In this document: piece after piece, positions 19,750 through 29,934 of the stretch
How the letters are laid out: each line of letters starts with the position of its first letter
Position numbering within the stretch: the stretch's first letter is position 1
Assembly: GCF_008807415.1 (NCBI RefSeq)
Contig: NZ_CP043626.1
Location: forward strand, 4,688,501-4,752,500
Direction: 5' to 3'
From: Pseudomonas denitrificans (nom. rej.)
GTDB lineage: Bacteria > Pseudomonadota > Gammaproteobacteria > Pseudomonadales > Pseudomonadaceae
DNA length: 64,000 nt
Position numbers and translations under genes: made by a program
The notes under the pieces: generated by a model
What the model was told of the DNA's origin: nothing
Seen by the model: the letters and a program-made list of their open reading frames with translations, nothing else
The model's database searches: none

Positions 19750-20704
19750 TTTGGCCGAGCCTCCGCTCCAGACGCCCCGCCAGATGCGACAGCGGCAGGT
19801 TGATCACGAGGTAGAGCGCGGCGACGCAGAACCAGATCTCGAAGGTGGAGAACGAGGTGGTGATCGCCTCGCGGCCGCTCTTGGTCAGCTCGGTGATGGC
19901 GATCACCGAGACCAGGGAAGTGTCCTTCACCAGGCTGATGAACTGCCCGGCCAGCGGCGGCAGCACGCGCTTGAATGCCTGCGGCAGGATCACGTGGCGC
20001 ATCGACTGCGCGGCGTTCAGCCCCAGGGAGCGCGCGGCCTCATCCTGGCCACGGGCGATAGACTGCACGCCGGCGCGGACGATCTCGGCCACGTAGGCGC
20101 CGGTGAACAGCGCCAGCGCCGCCACACCGGCGAACTCGCGGGACAGGTTCAGCACGGTGCCGATGAAGAAGTAGAAGATGAAGATCTGCACCAGCAGCGG
20201 CGTGCCGCGTACCAGTTCGACATAGAGCGTCGAGAGGTCGTGCAGGGTTGGATTCTTCGACAGGCGACAGAGACCGGTGAACAGGCCGATGAACAGGCCG
20301 AACGCGCCGGAAACGAAGGAGATCCACACCGTGGTCCACAGGCCCCAGGCCAGCGGGCCGGCAGCCCAGTGACGGGTCGAGCCGACCACATCGCCCTCGG
20401 CGACGTCGTCGTTCTCGGAGAACTGCAGGGTGTCGGCAGCCACGCTCAGCACCTGCTGCTTGCCGTCTTCGTCCACCAGGGTGACACGGGCGTTACCGCC
20501 CTGATCCTCGATCTTCTCGACCCGCGAGATGCTCTCCGCGCGCAGCGGTTCTTCGGCCTGGTAGGCGAAGTACTGCGGGACGCGGTTCCAGCGCCACTCG
20601 TAGGAGATCAGCGAAGTGGAGTACCAGAGGGCCAGACCGATCAACAGCAGGATCAGTCCGGTCAGCCCGTGCCAGGGCCAGGTTGCGCGTTTCGTTCTAG
20701 CCAC
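19742..20704 (-). CDS. Polar amino acid ABC transporter permease
   Basis: A 320-residue HisM/GlnP-family permease. It is longer than the usual ~220-240 residues because about 90 residues of periplasmic sequence lie between the first helix (residues 10-30) and the core, starting around the [11 protein letters not shown] segment. The core has about five helices and the ATPase-docking [20 protein letters not shown] loop. Only one permease gene is present, so a homodimer is likely. A hairpin separates it from the binding-protein gene. Confidence 0.9.
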   Translation of the reverse strand: MARTKRATWPWHGLTGLILLLIGLALWYSTSLISYEWRWNRVPQYFAYQAEEPLRAESISRVEKIEDQGGNARVTLVDEDGKQQVLSVAADTLQFSENDDVAEGDVVGSTRHWAAGPLAWGLWTTVWISFVSGAFGLFIGLFTGLCRLSKNPTLHDLSTLYVELVRGTPLLVQIFIFYFFIGTVLNLSREFAGVAALALFTGAYVAEIVRAGVQSIARGQDEAARSLGLNAAQSMRHVILPQAFKRVLPPLAGQFISLVKDTSLVSVIAITELTKSGREAITTSFSTFEIWFCVAALYLVINLPLSHLAGRLERRLGQSD

Positions 20705-20727
20705 GAATCTCTACCGTGAAAATGCGA

Positions 20728-20752
20728 ACGCGCAGGCTCAGGGCCTGCGCGT
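20728..20752 (-). terminator. Intercistronic hairpin between binding-protein and permease genes
   Basis: ACGCGCAGGC and GCCTGCGCGT form a perfect 10-bp stem around TCAGG, without a T tract. The same loop occurs in the hairpin at 7743-7767. It probably protects the abundant binding-protein message. Confidence 0.6.
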
Positions 20753-20777
20753 CGGGTCAACCAGCGTCAGACGTGGA

Positions 20778-21575
20778 TTATTCCATGTCCTTGAGCCAGT
20801 CGGTGTTCTTGAACCACTTGTCATGCAGGCGATCGTAGGTGCCGTCTTCGCGAATCTGCTTGAGGAAGTTGTTGATGAAGTTGATCGAGTCGTAGTCGCC
20901 CTTCTTCAGACCAAAGGCCAGCGGCTCGTAGGTGAACGGCTGGTCCAGGTGCACCAGCTTGCCGGCGCCGAACTTGCTCACGCCGACAACGTTGTAGGGC
21001 GAGTCGTAGATGAAGGCGTCAGCCTTGCCGTTGACCACATCCATGACCGCTTCGGGCTCGTTGTCGAAACCGTGGTACTGGGCCTTGGACAACTGCTTCT
21101 TGGCAACGAATTCGCCGGTGGTGCCGATCTTGGAGGTGATGCGGTATTTCGCGTCGTTCAGGTCCCTGTAGGACTTGATCTCGCCCTGCAGTTCCTTGCG
21201 GATCAACAGGGTCTGGCCGACCACGATGAAGGGATCGGAGAAGTTCAGGCGCAGGTTGCGTTCCTGGGTCAGGGTCATGCCCGAGCCGATCATGTCGAAC
21301 TTGTCGGTGAGCAGGGCCGGGATGATGCCGTCATAGGCGGTGGAGACCAGCTCCAGCTTGACGTTCATGGATTTGGCCATGGCCTTGAGCAGGTCCACTT
21401 CGAAACCGACGATCTGACCGCGCTTGTTGGTCATCTCGAACGGCATGTAGGTCGGGTCCATGCCTACGCGCAGGGTGCCGCGCTTGGCCGCTTCGTCGAT
21501 GGCGCCGGCCTGAGCCGCGCTCACGCTGACCAGGGCGCAGACGCCCATCACCAGCGATGCCAGGTACTTTTTCAT
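20778..21575 (-). CDS. Polar amino acid ABC transporter periplasmic binding protein
   Basis: A 265-residue exported family 3 solute-binding protein with a signal peptide cut near residue 23 (AQA|GA). It carries the LRVGMDPTYMPFE opening, a GFEVDLLKAMAK segment and a DMIGSGMTLTQER segment, typical of polar amino acid receptors; the specificity is not readable. The start at 21575 was chosen because GGGAG lies seven bases upstream; a Met two codons earlier would sit too close to that site. First gene of the operon. Confidence 0.9.
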   Translation of the reverse strand: MKKYLASLVMGVCALVSVSAAQAGAIDEAAKRGTLRVGMDPTYMPFEMTNKRGQIVGFEVDLLKAMAKSMNVKLELVSTAYDGIIPALLTDKFDMIGSGMTLTQERNLRLNFSDPFIVVGQTLLIRKELQGEIKSYRDLNDAKYRITSKIGTTGEFVAKKQLSKAQYHGFDNEPEAVMDVVNGKADAFIYDSPYNVVGVSKFGAGKLVHLDQPFTYEPLAFGLKKGDYDSINFINNFLKQIREDGTYDRLHDKWFKNTDWLKDME

Positions 21576-21759
21576 CCCCATACTCCCAAGCAAGTGAAAG
21601 AACTTCTTGTTTTTTCCAGCGATCGAATCGCGCGCGCCCAGGCATGCCGGGCACAGAAGGGTGCGAAGCGTACCCCATGCGGCGGATATCTCAATCTTTT
21701 CTGGATAGCTGGCGAAGGGTACCAGCAGCGGTGCGCGGGGAAAACAGGCTAAACCGCCA

Positions 21760-21793
21760 CGCCTCCCTCGCCCCGGACGGGACGAGGGAGGCG
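21760..21793 (-). terminator. Hairpin downstream of opgH
   Basis: CGCCTCCCTCG and CGAGGGAGGCG form a perfect 11-bp stem around a 12-base loop, six bases beyond the opgH stop. The trailing sequence on that strand is only mildly T-rich, so termination is likely but not certain. Confidence 0.6.
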
Positions 21794-21798
21794 CTGGG

Positions 21799-24372
21799 TC
21801 AGGATTGCGCGGCGGGCAGTGCCATGGCGCCCTGCTCCGCGACCGGCGCCAGGGGCACGGCCGGAGCATGAGCGTCGGCCTGCAGCGATTGCCGCCAGGG
21901 GCCGATCCACTGTTCCTTGTCACCCTGCCAGAGCGCCAGGTGCAGGCGCGACAGCGCCACCGGGTCACTCAGCAGCGCCAGGCGGCGGTTGCCGTCGAGC
22001 TGCTCGGGGCCGGCTTCCAGTGCCTTCTCGACCAGCGCGGTACGGGTCGCCTCGATGGCGGCGGACTGACCGTGGCGGGCGGTGCCCATGGCGCACGCCA
22101 GGGCGTTCAGCACCGGGTCGACGGCGGAACGGACGAAGCCGTCCTTCAGCGCCTGCCAGCGGTTCTGGTAGGTGTACTCGTCGGTGGCACGCAGCTCGCG
22201 CGGGGTGTCGTACTCCTCGGGGATGAGGAACAGTTTCTCGTCGCGCGAGGCCAGGCCCAGCTTGACCCGGCTGCTGATCACCGAGACCGGGATCGACAGC
22301 ATCAGGGCGCCGACGATGGGCGACAGCCACCACAGGAAGCGCGGGTTCAGCCACGCCACCAGCAGCGCCCAGCACAGGCCCAGCAGGGTCTGCAGGCCGT
22401 GGCGACGGATCGCCTCGCTCCACGGGGTATCGTCGTCGTCACGCTGCGGCGACTTCCACTGGGCTTCCCAGCCGAGGAACGCGGCCAGCACGAAGCGGGT
22501 ATGGAAGAGCATGCGCACCGGGGCGAGCAGCACGGAGAAGAACATCTCCAGGAGCATGCTCAGGGTCACCTTGATCACACCGCCGTAGCCCTTGGCGCCC
22601 TTGGCCCAGATCAGCATGACGCTGAGCAGCTTGGGCAGGAACAGCAGGGTCAGGGTGGTGGAGAACAGGGCGATGGCCTTCTCCGGGTGCCACTGCGGCC
22701 AGATCGGGAACAGCTGGCGCGGCTCCAGGAAGTACTGCGGCTCCATCAGCTGGTGCACCGCCAGCAGCGCGGTGGACAGCACCAGGAAGAAGAACCACAG
22801 CGGCGCCGACAGGTAGGACATCACCCCGGTAAGGAACACCGCGCGGTGCACCGGGTGCATGCCCTTGACCAGGAACAGGCGGAAGTTCATCAGGTTGCCG
22901 TGGCACCAGCGGCGGTCGCGCTTGAGTTCGTCCAGCAGGTTGGGCGGCAATTCCTCGTAGCTGCCTTCCAGGTCGTAGGCGATCCACACGCCCCAGCCGG
23001 CACGGCGCATCAGCGCGGCTTCGACGAAGTCGTGGGAGAGGATCGCGCCAGCGAAGGAACCCTTGCCCGGCAGCGGCGCCAGGGCGCAGTGCTCGATGAA
23101 GGGCTTCACCCGGATGATCGCGTTGTGGCCCCAGTAGTGGGATTCGCCCAGCTGCCAGAAGTGCAGGCCGGCGGTGAACAGCGGACCGTAGACGCGGGTG
23201 GCGAACTGCTGCATGCGCGCGTAGAGGGTGTCCATGCCCGACGCCTTGGGCGCGGTCTGGATGATGCCAGCCTCGGGGTTGGCCTCCATCAGGCGCACCA
23301 GCTTGGTCAGGCAATCGCCGCTCATCACGCTGTCCGCGTCCATGACGACCATGTACTTGTACTGGCCACCCCAGCGACGGCAGAAGTCGTCGATGTTGCC
23401 GCTCTTGCGCTTCACCCGGCGCCGGCGGCGACGGTAGAAGATGCGACCAAAACCCAGGGCTTCCTTGCACAGCTCGATCCAGGCCTTTTCTTCGGCCATG
23501 GCGATGTCGGGCTGGTTGGTGTCGCTGAGCACGAAGAAGTCGAAGCGATCCAGCTCGCCGCTGGCCGCGACCGACTCGTAGGTCGCCCGCAGGCCGGCGA
23601 AGACGCGCGGAACATCCTCGTTGCAGATCGGCATGACGATGGCGGTGCGTGCGTCGGCGGCGATCGGCTCGCTGCCCGCGCTGCTGCCGGAAATGCGGTA
23701 GCGGTCGCGGCCGGTGAGCAGTTCCCAGAAGCCCATCAGGGCAGTCCAGAAACCTGCCGAGACCCAGCAGAAGAGGATGGCGAAGAGCGCCAGCACGCCG
23801 AACTGGATGACGTACGGCAGCACCTGCTCCAGGGTCTGCAGGAAGGTCTGGCGGTTGATTTCTTCGAGATCGACGAAAGCCCAGCCCTGGTAGGGCAGGA
23901 TGCCTTTCATGTAGTAGGTGGCGACGCTGGTCTGGCCGAGCATGAGCAGGACCAGGATGAACCGGCGCAGCGAGCCGACCCGCTGCCAGCGCGCCTTGGG
24001 CAGGTCGCGGGAGGGCTTGGAGGGGTTGCTGCGACCGGTCAGGCGGCGCCAGCCGCGCATGATCGGATTGGTGCGCCAGGGCTCGGGGATCACCTTGGTG
24101 CGCTGGATCGGCGGCGCGGCCTTGAGGTAGGTACGACCGTTGTCGTCCATGCCCAGCATCTGGGCATCGTCGAGGTCCTGGCCGTAGCCGTGGCGCAGAC
24201 GTGCGCCGACCGAAGCCAGCGCAGCGTCATCACCCTCGACGTCGCCAGCGAGCTGCTCGTGCAGCTCGCTGATGGAACCGGCCTTGGCCAGCCGCTCACG
24301 CTCCTGCGCCGACAGCGGCAGGTGCGCGAGATAATCGGCCACCGGCGCGGTGGTAGCGGTGGAGTTATTCAT
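21799..24372 (-). CDS. opgH: Glucans biosynthesis glucosyltransferase H
   Basis: An 857-residue inner-membrane family 2 glucosyltransferase that builds the beta-1,2 backbone of osmoregulated periplasmic glucans from UDP-glucose. Two helices precede the cytosolic catalytic domain, which shows [11 protein letters not shown] (metal/UDP Asp residues) and RDRRWCHGN (the RxxRW acceptor motif); five to six helices and a cytosolic tail follow. The start at 24372 (MNNSTA) overlaps opgG by eight bases, so the two are coupled. Length matches Pseudomonas MdoH. Confidence 0.95.
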   Translation of the reverse strand: MNNSTATTAPVADYLAHLPLSAQERERLAKAGSISELHEQLAGDVEGDDAALASVGARLRHGYGQDLDDAQMLGMDDNGRTYLKAAPPIQRTKVIPEPWRTNPIMRGWRRLTGRSNPSKPSRDLPKARWQRVGSLRRFILVLLMLGQTSVATYYMKGILPYQGWAFVDLEEINRQTFLQTLEQVLPYVIQFGVLALFAILFCWVSAGFWTALMGFWELLTGRDRYRISGSSAGSEPIAADARTAIVMPICNEDVPRVFAGLRATYESVAASGELDRFDFFVLSDTNQPDIAMAEEKAWIELCKEALGFGRIFYRRRRRRVKRKSGNIDDFCRRWGGQYKYMVVMDADSVMSGDCLTKLVRLMEANPEAGIIQTAPKASGMDTLYARMQQFATRVYGPLFTAGLHFWQLGESHYWGHNAIIRVKPFIEHCALAPLPGKGSFAGAILSHDFVEAALMRRAGWGVWIAYDLEGSYEELPPNLLDELKRDRRWCHGNLMNFRLFLVKGMHPVHRAVFLTGVMSYLSAPLWFFFLVLSTALLAVHQLMEPQYFLEPRQLFPIWPQWHPEKAIALFSTTLTLLFLPKLLSVMLIWAKGAKGYGGVIKVTLSMLLEMFFSVLLAPVRMLFHTRFVLAAFLGWEAQWKSPQRDDDDTPWSEAIRRHGLQTLLGLCWALLVAWLNPRFLWWLSPIVGALMLSIPVSVISSRVKLGLASRDEKLFLIPEEYDTPRELRATDEYTYQNRWQALKDGFVRSAVDPVLNALACAMGTARHGQSAAIEATRTALVEKALEAGPEQLDGNRRLALLSDPVALSRLHLALWQGDKEQWIGPWRQSLQADAHAPAVPLAPVAEQGAMALPAAQS

Positions 24373-25933
24373 CGGCAGGCAGCTGGTAGCTCCAGGTTTC
24401 GGAAATGGTCTGGCCACCGTTTACCAGGGCAGCGCGCATTTCCGTCGGCTTCTTCGGATCCTTGACCTTGATCCGCAGGGTCAGACGCCAGCCCTGGGTC
24501 ACTGCGTTGTAGCGCAGGCTGTTTTCCTTCACTTCTGCGTTGTCGTCGGTGCTCACCTGGGTGCTCACCGGGGCATCGCCTGCCAGCGCCTTCAGGGTCG
24601 GGCCGACGAAATCGACGACCAGGGCGACACTGCCATCCGGCTGGCGGATCAGGTTCTTCTGCTTCACGTCACCGACCGAGCGCAGGGTCTGCATGACCCA
24701 GGCGTTCTTCGGATCGTGCAGGGCCTGCTCGTCCTTGGTCCAGCGCATGCGGTAGGCGAAGTCCAGCGGCTCGCCGGCTTCCGGGCGCTTCTCGGGGTTC
24801 CAGAAGGCAACGATGTTGTCGTTGGTCTCGTCCGGGGTCGGGATCTCCACCAGCTCGATGGTGCCCTTGCCCCAGTCGCCCTGCGGCTCGACCCAGGCCG
24901 ACGGGCGCAGGTCGTAGCGGTCGTCGAGGTCTTCGTAGCGGGAGAACTCGCGGCCACGCTGCAGCAGGCCGAAGCCTTTCGGATTCTCGACGCTGTAGGC
25001 ACTGACGGACAGGTGTTTCGGGTTGTTCAGCGGGCGCCAGATCCACTCGTCGTTGCCAGCATGGATCTGCAGGCCGGTGGAGTCATGCAGCTCCGGACGG
25101 AAGTTGTGCTCCGGCGACGGCTGGTTGGAGCCGAACAGGAACATGCTGGTCAGCGGCGCCAGACCCAGCTTGGTCACCTTGTCGCGCAGGAACACGCGGG
25201 CCTTCACATCGACCACGGTGTCGTTGCCCGGACGGATGGTGAAGCGATACGCGCCAGTCGCACGGGGCGAATCCAGCAGCGCGAAGATCACCAGGTGCTT
25301 GTCCTTGGGCTTGGGTTTTTCGATCCAGAACTCGCGGAAGCGCGGGAATTCCTCACCCGACGGCAGCGCGGTGTCCAGCGCCAGGCCACGGGCGGACAGG
25401 CCCCACCACTGGTCCTTGCCGATGATGCGGAAGTAACTCGCCCCCAGGAAGGTGGCGATCTCGTCCTGCTTGTCCGGCGAGTTGATCGGGTACAGCAGGC
25501 GGAAGCCGGCGTAGCCCAGGTCTTTGGTGGCATTGGCGTCGAACTTCAGAGAACCGAAGTCGAAACGGGAGGGATCGTATTTGATCTCCTTGACGTCGGT
25601 CGCCGTGACTTCGTTGATCTTCACCGGGGTGTCGAAGTGCATGCCCTGGTGATAGAAGCTGAGCTTGAAGGGGGTCTTCTCGTCGGCCCAGTAGGCCTTC
25701 TCGTTACGGAAGCGAATCTGCTGGTAATCGGCGAACTTCATTTCGCTGAATTCCGATGGCAGGTTGCTCGTCGGTGCGCTGTACTTCTCTGCAGCCAGCG
25801 CCTTGGCCTTTTCGCCAACGTCGTCGAGATTGAAGGCCCAGGCATGGGTAGCGCTCAACGCCAACAGGGCGGAGCCGACCAGTCCGCGAAGGATTTGGCG
25901 CGAAAGCGGTTGTTGAACGGAACGGAAAATCAC
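24365..25933 (-). CDS. opgG: Glucans biosynthesis protein G
   Basis: A 522-residue periplasmic protein of osmoregulated glucan synthesis, acting with OpgH. It has a signal peptide ending AWA|FN at about residue 33, then the beta-sandwich MdoG domain (including [17 protein letters not shown] and [10 protein letters not shown]). The start is a GTG at 25933 preceded by GAGGGGGA; no ATG upstream gives the signal peptide. It heads the opgGH operon. Confidence 0.95.
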   Translation of the reverse strand: MIFRSVQQPLSRQILRGLVGSALLALSATHAWAFNLDDVGEKAKALAAEKYSAPTSNLPSEFSEMKFADYQQIRFRNEKAYWADEKTPFKLSFYHQGMHFDTPVKINEVTATDVKEIKYDPSRFDFGSLKFDANATKDLGYAGFRLLYPINSPDKQDEIATFLGASYFRIIGKDQWWGLSARGLALDTALPSGEEFPRFREFWIEKPKPKDKHLVIFALLDSPRATGAYRFTIRPGNDTVVDVKARVFLRDKVTKLGLAPLTSMFLFGSNQPSPEHNFRPELHDSTGLQIHAGNDEWIWRPLNNPKHLSVSAYSVENPKGFGLLQRGREFSRYEDLDDRYDLRPSAWVEPQGDWGKGTIELVEIPTPDETNDNIVAFWNPEKRPEAGEPLDFAYRMRWTKDEQALHDPKNAWVMQTLRSVGDVKQKNLIRQPDGSVALVVDFVGPTLKALAGDAPVSTQVSTDDNAEVKENSLRYNAVTQGWRLTLRIKVKDPKKPTEMRAALVNGGQTISETWSYQLPADE

Positions 25934-26134
25934 GAGTCCCCCTCGTCCGTGAACACAAAACGATTAAAGCCAGCAAAGGCGATGCCAATCTGCTGGCGAT
26001 TGAATTCCGACCCCGGTGAGCCTGAATGATTCCCCGATTTTTTCCACGGGTACTTCAGGCTCCCGGAGGCGCATTGTTCTAAGTGCATAAGCCCTAACCA
26101 TCATCCCACGGCGATATGACAAGCTGCCGCGCGT

Positions 26135-26572
26135 TCAAGCCTCCAGTAGAAAGGTCACCGGGCCGTCATTGACCAGGTGGACCTGCATGTTGGCGCCAAA
26201 ACGGCCAGTGGCGACCAGCGGATGACGCTCTCGCGCCTGTTCCACGAGTAGATCGAACAACGCGGCGCCCTTTTCAGGTGGCGCCGCGCTGGAAAAGCTC
26301 GGTCGCAGCCCCTTTCGGGTATCCGCGGCCAGGGTGAACTGCGAGACCAGCAGCAGACCGCCGCCGACATCGCTCAATGAAAGGTTCATTTTACCTTCAT
26401 CGTCGCCAAACACTCGATAGTTAAGCAGCTTGTGCAACAAACGGTTCACTGACTCTTCATCATCCTGGGGTTCTACCCCCACCAGGGCCAGCAGCCCATG
26501 GTCGATGGCGCCGACGATTTCGCCGTCGACCTCGACGCGGGCGCCACGCACCCGCTGGATCAGACCCTTCAT
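26135..26572 (-). CDS. dtd: D-aminoacyl-tRNA deacylase
   Basis: A 145-residue proofreading enzyme that removes D-amino acids from tRNA. It has the diagnostic [12 protein letters not shown] motif, and VNDGPVT near the C-terminus, which form the chiral active site across the dimer. Length is exactly the family norm. Its start overlaps the stop of pip by four bases, so the two are co-translated. Confidence 0.96.
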   Translation of the reverse strand: MKGLIQRVRGARVEVDGEIVGAIDHGLLALVGVEPQDDEESVNRLLHKLLNYRVFGDDEGKMNLSLSDVGGGLLLVSQFTLAADTRKGLRPSFSSAAPPEKGAALFDLLVEQARERHPLVATGRFGANMQVHLVNDGPVTFLLEA

Positions 26573-27540
26573 TCAGCCTCCGGCGGCAGGTTCAGCAGGC
26601 GCCGGCCGATCTCGTTGGTGGCGCGCACCAGCGCATCGGTGATGCCCGGCTCACCGGCCACGTGGCCGGCGTCGCGGACGATCTGCAGTTCGCTGTTGGG
26701 CCAGGCCTTGTGCAGCGCCCAGGCGTTGTCCAGCGGGCAGACCACGTCATAGCGGCCGTGGACGATCACGCCCGGCAGGTGGGCGATCTTGTGCATGTCG
26801 CGCAGCAACTGGTCGGGCTCGAGGAAGCCGTCGTTGACGAAGTAGTGGTTCTCGATCCGGGCGATGGACAGCGAGCGGTGCGGGTCGGCGAAGCGCTCGA
26901 CCACAGCCGGGTTCGGCCGCAGCGTGGCGGTACGGCCTTCCCAGGTGGACCAGGCACGGGCGGCGTGCATCTGGGCGATCTGGTCCGGACCGGTCAGGCG
27001 GCGGTGGAAGGCGTGCAGCAGGTCGTCGTGCTCATCGGCGGGAATCGGCGCCAGGTAGTCCTCCCAGTAATCGGGGAACAGGCGGCTCGCGCCTTCCTGG
27101 TAGAACCAGCGGATTTCCTGCGGGCGGCAGAGGAAGATGCCGCGTACGATCAGCGCCAGCACACGCTCGGGATGAGCCTGGGCGTAGGCCAGCGAGAGGG
27201 TCGAGCCCCAGGAGCCGCCGAACAGCACCCATTTGTCGATACCCAGGTGCTCGCGGATGCGCTCGATATCCTCGACCAGGTGCCAGGTGGTGTTGTTCTC
27301 CAGGCTCGCGTAGGGCGTGGAGCGGCCACAGCCGCGCTGGTCGAAGGTGACGATGCGGTAGATATTGGGATCGAAGAAGCGCCGCGACATGGCATCGCAA
27401 CCGGAGCCCGGGCCGCCATGGATGAACAGAACCGGCAATCCGTCGGGCGTACCGCTCTCGTCCACATAGAGGACGTGCGGCTCTTCGACGGCCAGTTCAT
27501 GGCGCGCGTGAGGCTTGATTTCCGGATACAAAGTTTGCAT
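26569..27540 (-). CDS. pip: Proline iminopeptidase
   Basis: A 323-residue alpha/beta hydrolase releasing N-terminal proline from peptides. It shows the oxyanion HGGPGSG, the FDQRGCGRS segment, the nucleophile GGSWGS, an Asp in [10 protein letters not shown], and a final His in DAGHVAGEP. The start at 27540 ([11 protein letters not shown]) is the conserved N-terminus; upstream in-frame codons are not conserved and were dropped. Cytosolic, upstream of and overlapping dtd. Confidence 0.94.
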   Translation of the reverse strand: MQTLYPEIKPHARHELAVEEPHVLYVDESGTPDGLPVLFIHGGPGSGCDAMSRRFFDPNIYRIVTFDQRGCGRSTPYASLENNTTWHLVEDIERIREHLGIDKWVLFGGSWGSTLSLAYAQAHPERVLALIVRGIFLCRPQEIRWFYQEGASRLFPDYWEDYLAPIPADEHDDLLHAFHRRLTGPDQIAQMHAARAWSTWEGRTATLRPNPAVVERFADPHRSLSIARIENHYFVNDGFLEPDQLLRDMHKIAHLPGVIVHGRYDVVCPLDNAWALHKAWPNSELQIVRDAGHVAGEPGITDALVRATNEIGRRLLNLPPEAE

Positions 27541-27718
27541 GGCTCGCTCCTGGATCAGTGCGTACGGTCGCTCCGGACCAGTAACCATCCTAGGGCCTGT
27601 CGCCACCCAATAGAAAGTCGCGTTGCCGCGGCGCGACTTCCATCGAAAGTCTTCGGCCCCCACGGTGTCGGGCATGATACTCGGGCCAGCGAAAAACCCA
27701 TAAGGGAGTTAGTGAGCC

Positions 27719-28147
27719 ATGCCACGGAAGTTGTTTCTTTCTCTATTCATCCTGCTGCTTGCCTTGACCGGTTGCGGCCGGGACGACCCGCGCGCGCAAC
27801 TGGACGCTGCCGTCAAGCAATTGCAGGACAACCTCGAAGCCAAGAATAGCGGGGCCGTGATCGATCAGCTGGCCGGCGATTTCCGCGCCAATGGCGAGTT
27901 CGACCGCGACTGGGCCAGGCGCACCATGACGCTGATGTTCCTGCGCCACCAGCAGGTCAAGGTGATCCTGCTCAGCAGCGAGAGCCGGATCGACCCGACC
28001 TATACCAATCGCGGCCATACCGACGCGCAGGTCGCCCTTACCGGCGCCGAGAACCTCATCCCCGACAGCGCCGGGCATTACGCCGTGAAGCTGGAGTGGT
28101 GGCGCGAAGGTTCTGAATGGAAACTGGCGAGGCTCGAGTGGCAATGA
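27719..28147 (+). CDS. Small lipoprotein of unknown function
   Basis: 142 residues with a lipoprotein signal (LALTGC, Cys19). The mature part begins with a helix, followed by a beta-rich region with alternating charged strands and a WW(R)EGSEWKLARLEW end, reminiscent of NTF2-like or DUF4440-type folds. No enzyme motif is visible. It overlaps the NUDIX gene by ATGA, so the two are one operon. Orthologues sit in the same place near pip in P. aeruginosa, by memory of gene order. Confidence 0.75.
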   Translation: MPRKLFLSLFILLLALTGCGRDDPRAQLDAAVKQLQDNLEAKNSGAVIDQLAGDFRANGEFDRDWARRTMTLMFLRHQQVKVILLSSESRIDPTYTNRGHTDAQVALTGAENLIPDSAGHYAVKLEWWREGSEWKLARLEWQ

Positions 28148-28659
28148 CTCTCCCCCTGCAACACCGCATCCGCGCCGCCGGCCTGCTGCTGCGCAACGAC
28201 GAGATCCTGCTGGTGCGCCACGAGGTAGCCGGGGACGTTTACTGGATTCCGCCGGGCGGCGGCTTCGAGTCGGACAAGGACGAGTCCACCCGCGACACGG
28301 TGCGCCGCGAGTGCCGGGAGGAAACCGGGCTGGTGGTGGAGGTCGGCCCACTGGTCTATGTGCGCGAGTTCGCCGAGCCGGTGGCCGGGCGCTTCCACAT
28401 GGAACTGTTCTACCGCGTGGATGCCTGGGATGGCCGGGTCAGCCTGGACAACCTGCGCGGCCTGGGTGGCGACGAGTTCGATATCCGCGAGGTCGCCTGG
28501 GTACCGCGCCAGGAACTGCCGCGCCTGCCCTCCTACTACCCGCCGAATTGCTCGACGACGTCTGGGAACGCCTGGCCGAGGCGCAGCCGGTCATTCGCCA
28601 CCTCGGCCTGCAGCGCTAGCAGCGTTACTGCACCGGTTCGCTGGTGGGCTTGGCGATGA
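28144..28659 (+). CDS. NUDIX hydrolase with apparent frameshift near the C-terminus
   Basis: The Nudix box is clear: the REUxEExGU part reads RECREETGL, preceded by E-x7 and a Gly-rich loop with one residue more than the standard spacing. It should hydrolyse a nucleoside diphosphate linked to another group. As read, the frame after LPSYYPP becomes Ser/Arg-rich, misses the expected stop and runs 35 bases into the convergent dguC gene. Adding one G after 28545 gives PPELLDDVWERLAEAQ and a stop at 28617-28619, just before dguC. This strongly suggests a one-base deletion, either real or a sequencing error. The start at 28144 overlaps the lipoprotein gene stop. Confidence 0.8.
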   Translation: MTLPLQHRIRAAGLLLRNDEILLVRHEVAGDVYWIPPGGGFESDKDESTRDTVRRECREETGLVVEVGPLVYVREFAEPVAGRFHMELFYRVDAWDGRVSLDNLRGLGGDEFDIREVAWVPRQELPRLPSYYPPNCSTTSGNAWPRRSRSFATSACSASSVTAPVRWWAWR

Positions 28660-29524
28660 TCGCCTGCAGCTCGGCGGTCATGGGGAATTCCAGGTTGAGG
28701 TTCTTCGGCGGGATCGGCTGCTCGAACCAGCGCTGGTAGATGCCCTTGATCTCGCCCGAGGCGTAGAGGTCGGCCAGCGTCTGGTTGACCAGCGCGAGGA
28801 ACTGCGGATCGTCGCGGCGCACCATGCAGGCATAGATTTCCCGCGACTGCGGCTCGCCCACCACTACCCAATGATGCGGGTCGCGCGCCTTGGCCTTCTC
28901 GCCGTAGAGCAATGCGTCATCCATGTAGAAGGCTACCGCGCGGCCGGATTGCAGCATGAGGAAGGCTTCGCCATGGTCCTTGGCGCTGACCACGTTCATG
29001 CCCAGCTTGTGCTCGGCGTTGTAGGCCTTGAGGTAGCGCTCGTTGGTGGTGCCAGCGGTGGTCACCACGTTCTTGCCCTTGAGGTCATCGAAGCCCTGGA
29101 TGCCGCTGTCCTTGGCGATCAGCAACTGGCCCTTCACGTAGATGAAGCCGTAGGAGAAGGCGACCTGCTTCTGGCGCTCTGCGGTGACGCCGGTGGAGCC
29201 GCATTCCAGGTCGACCGTGCCGTTCTGCACCAGCGGGATGCGTGTCTGCGAGGTCACCAGGTTGTACTTCACTTTCAGGTCCGGCTTGTCGAGCTTCTGC
29301 TTGATGCGTTCAACCACCTTTCCGGCCAGGTCCACCGAGTAGCCCATGGGCTGCCCGCTGTTGTCGCCCAGGTAGGAGAACGGCACCGAGGCGTCGCGAT
29401 AACCCAGGGTTATCGCGCCTCGATCGTCGACTTTCTTCAACGTGCCATCCAGCGCTTCGTTCGCCTGCGCCAGCGCGCAGACCAGGCTGGACGCCGCCAG
29501 TATTCCCAGTGCGAGTCGTTTCAT
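28625..29524 (-). CDS. dguC: Periplasmic amino acid-binding protein DguC
   Basis: A 299-residue family 3 solute-binding protein (GltI-like) with a signal peptide cut after about residue 22. It shows VPFSYLGDNSGQPMGYSVDLA and DLECGSTGVTAER segments typical of glutamate/aspartate receptors. It is third in the leftward dgu operon. By synteny with P. aeruginosa PA5082 (dguC) it should bind D-glutamate or a related ligand and feed sensing or uptake. No permease or ATPase gene is adjacent. Confidence 0.88.
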   Translation of the reverse strand: MKRLALGILAASSLVCALAQANEALDGTLKKVDDRGAITLGYRDASVPFSYLGDNSGQPMGYSVDLAGKVVERIKQKLDKPDLKVKYNLVTSQTRIPLVQNGTVDLECGSTGVTAERQKQVAFSYGFIYVKGQLLIAKDSGIQGFDDLKGKNVVTTAGTTNERYLKAYNAEHKLGMNVVSAKDHGEAFLMLQSGRAVAFYMDDALLYGEKAKARDPHHWVVVGEPQSREIYACMVRRDDPQFLALVNQTLADLYASGEIKGIYQRWFEQPIPPKNLNLEFPMTAELQAIIAKPTSEPVQ

Positions 29525-29558
29525 GAGTTCGGTCCCTCTTGTTGTTGTGAGTCGTAGT

Positions 29559-29909
29559 TCAAGGGCGCGCGGCGATCACCGTGATTTCCACCAGCACCGA
29601 CGGCCGCGCCAGCAGCGCCTGCACCGTGGTGCGGGTCGGCGCGCAGCCTTCGGGCAACCAGGCGGACCAGATGCCGTTCATGGCTTCGAAGTCCGCGGCG
29701 ATGTCCTTCAGGTAAATGGTCGCGCTGAGGATGTTCGCCTTCCCGGTGCCGGCTTCAGCCAGTAGTGCGTCGATCTTCGCCAGCACCTCGCCGGTCTGGC
29801 CCTGGATATCGGTGGCCTGACCGGGCACCTGCCCGGAGAGGAAAACCAGCGAGCCGAAGACCATAGCGCCGGATAGGCGGTCGTTGGTGGCGATGCGTGT
29901 GAGTTGCAT
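29559..29909 (-). CDS. dguB: RidA-family protein DguB
   Basis: 116 residues with the YjgF/RidA fold signature: VFLSGQVPG near the start, a conserved-type Arg in PTRTTVQA (about 93-100) and VEITVIAA at the end. RidA proteins hydrolyse reactive imines or enamines to ketoacids. Here it follows dguA, whose product from D-glutamate would be an iminoacid, so a role in speeding release of 2-oxoglutarate is plausible. GGAGACC lies before the start. Confidence 0.9.
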   Translation of the reverse strand: MQLTRIATNDRLSGAMVFGSLVFLSGQVPGQATDIQGQTGEVLAKIDALLAEAGTGKANILSATIYLKDIAADFEAMNGIWSAWLPEGCAPTRTTVQALLARPSVLVEITVIAARP

Positions 29910-29934
29910 GGTGGGTCTCCTAAATCCGATGGAA

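Noticed and set aside
21805..24465. An 886-residue open frame opposite opgH
   Set aside because: It is rich in His, Gln and Arg, with no domain, and is fully overlapped by the clear opgH gene.
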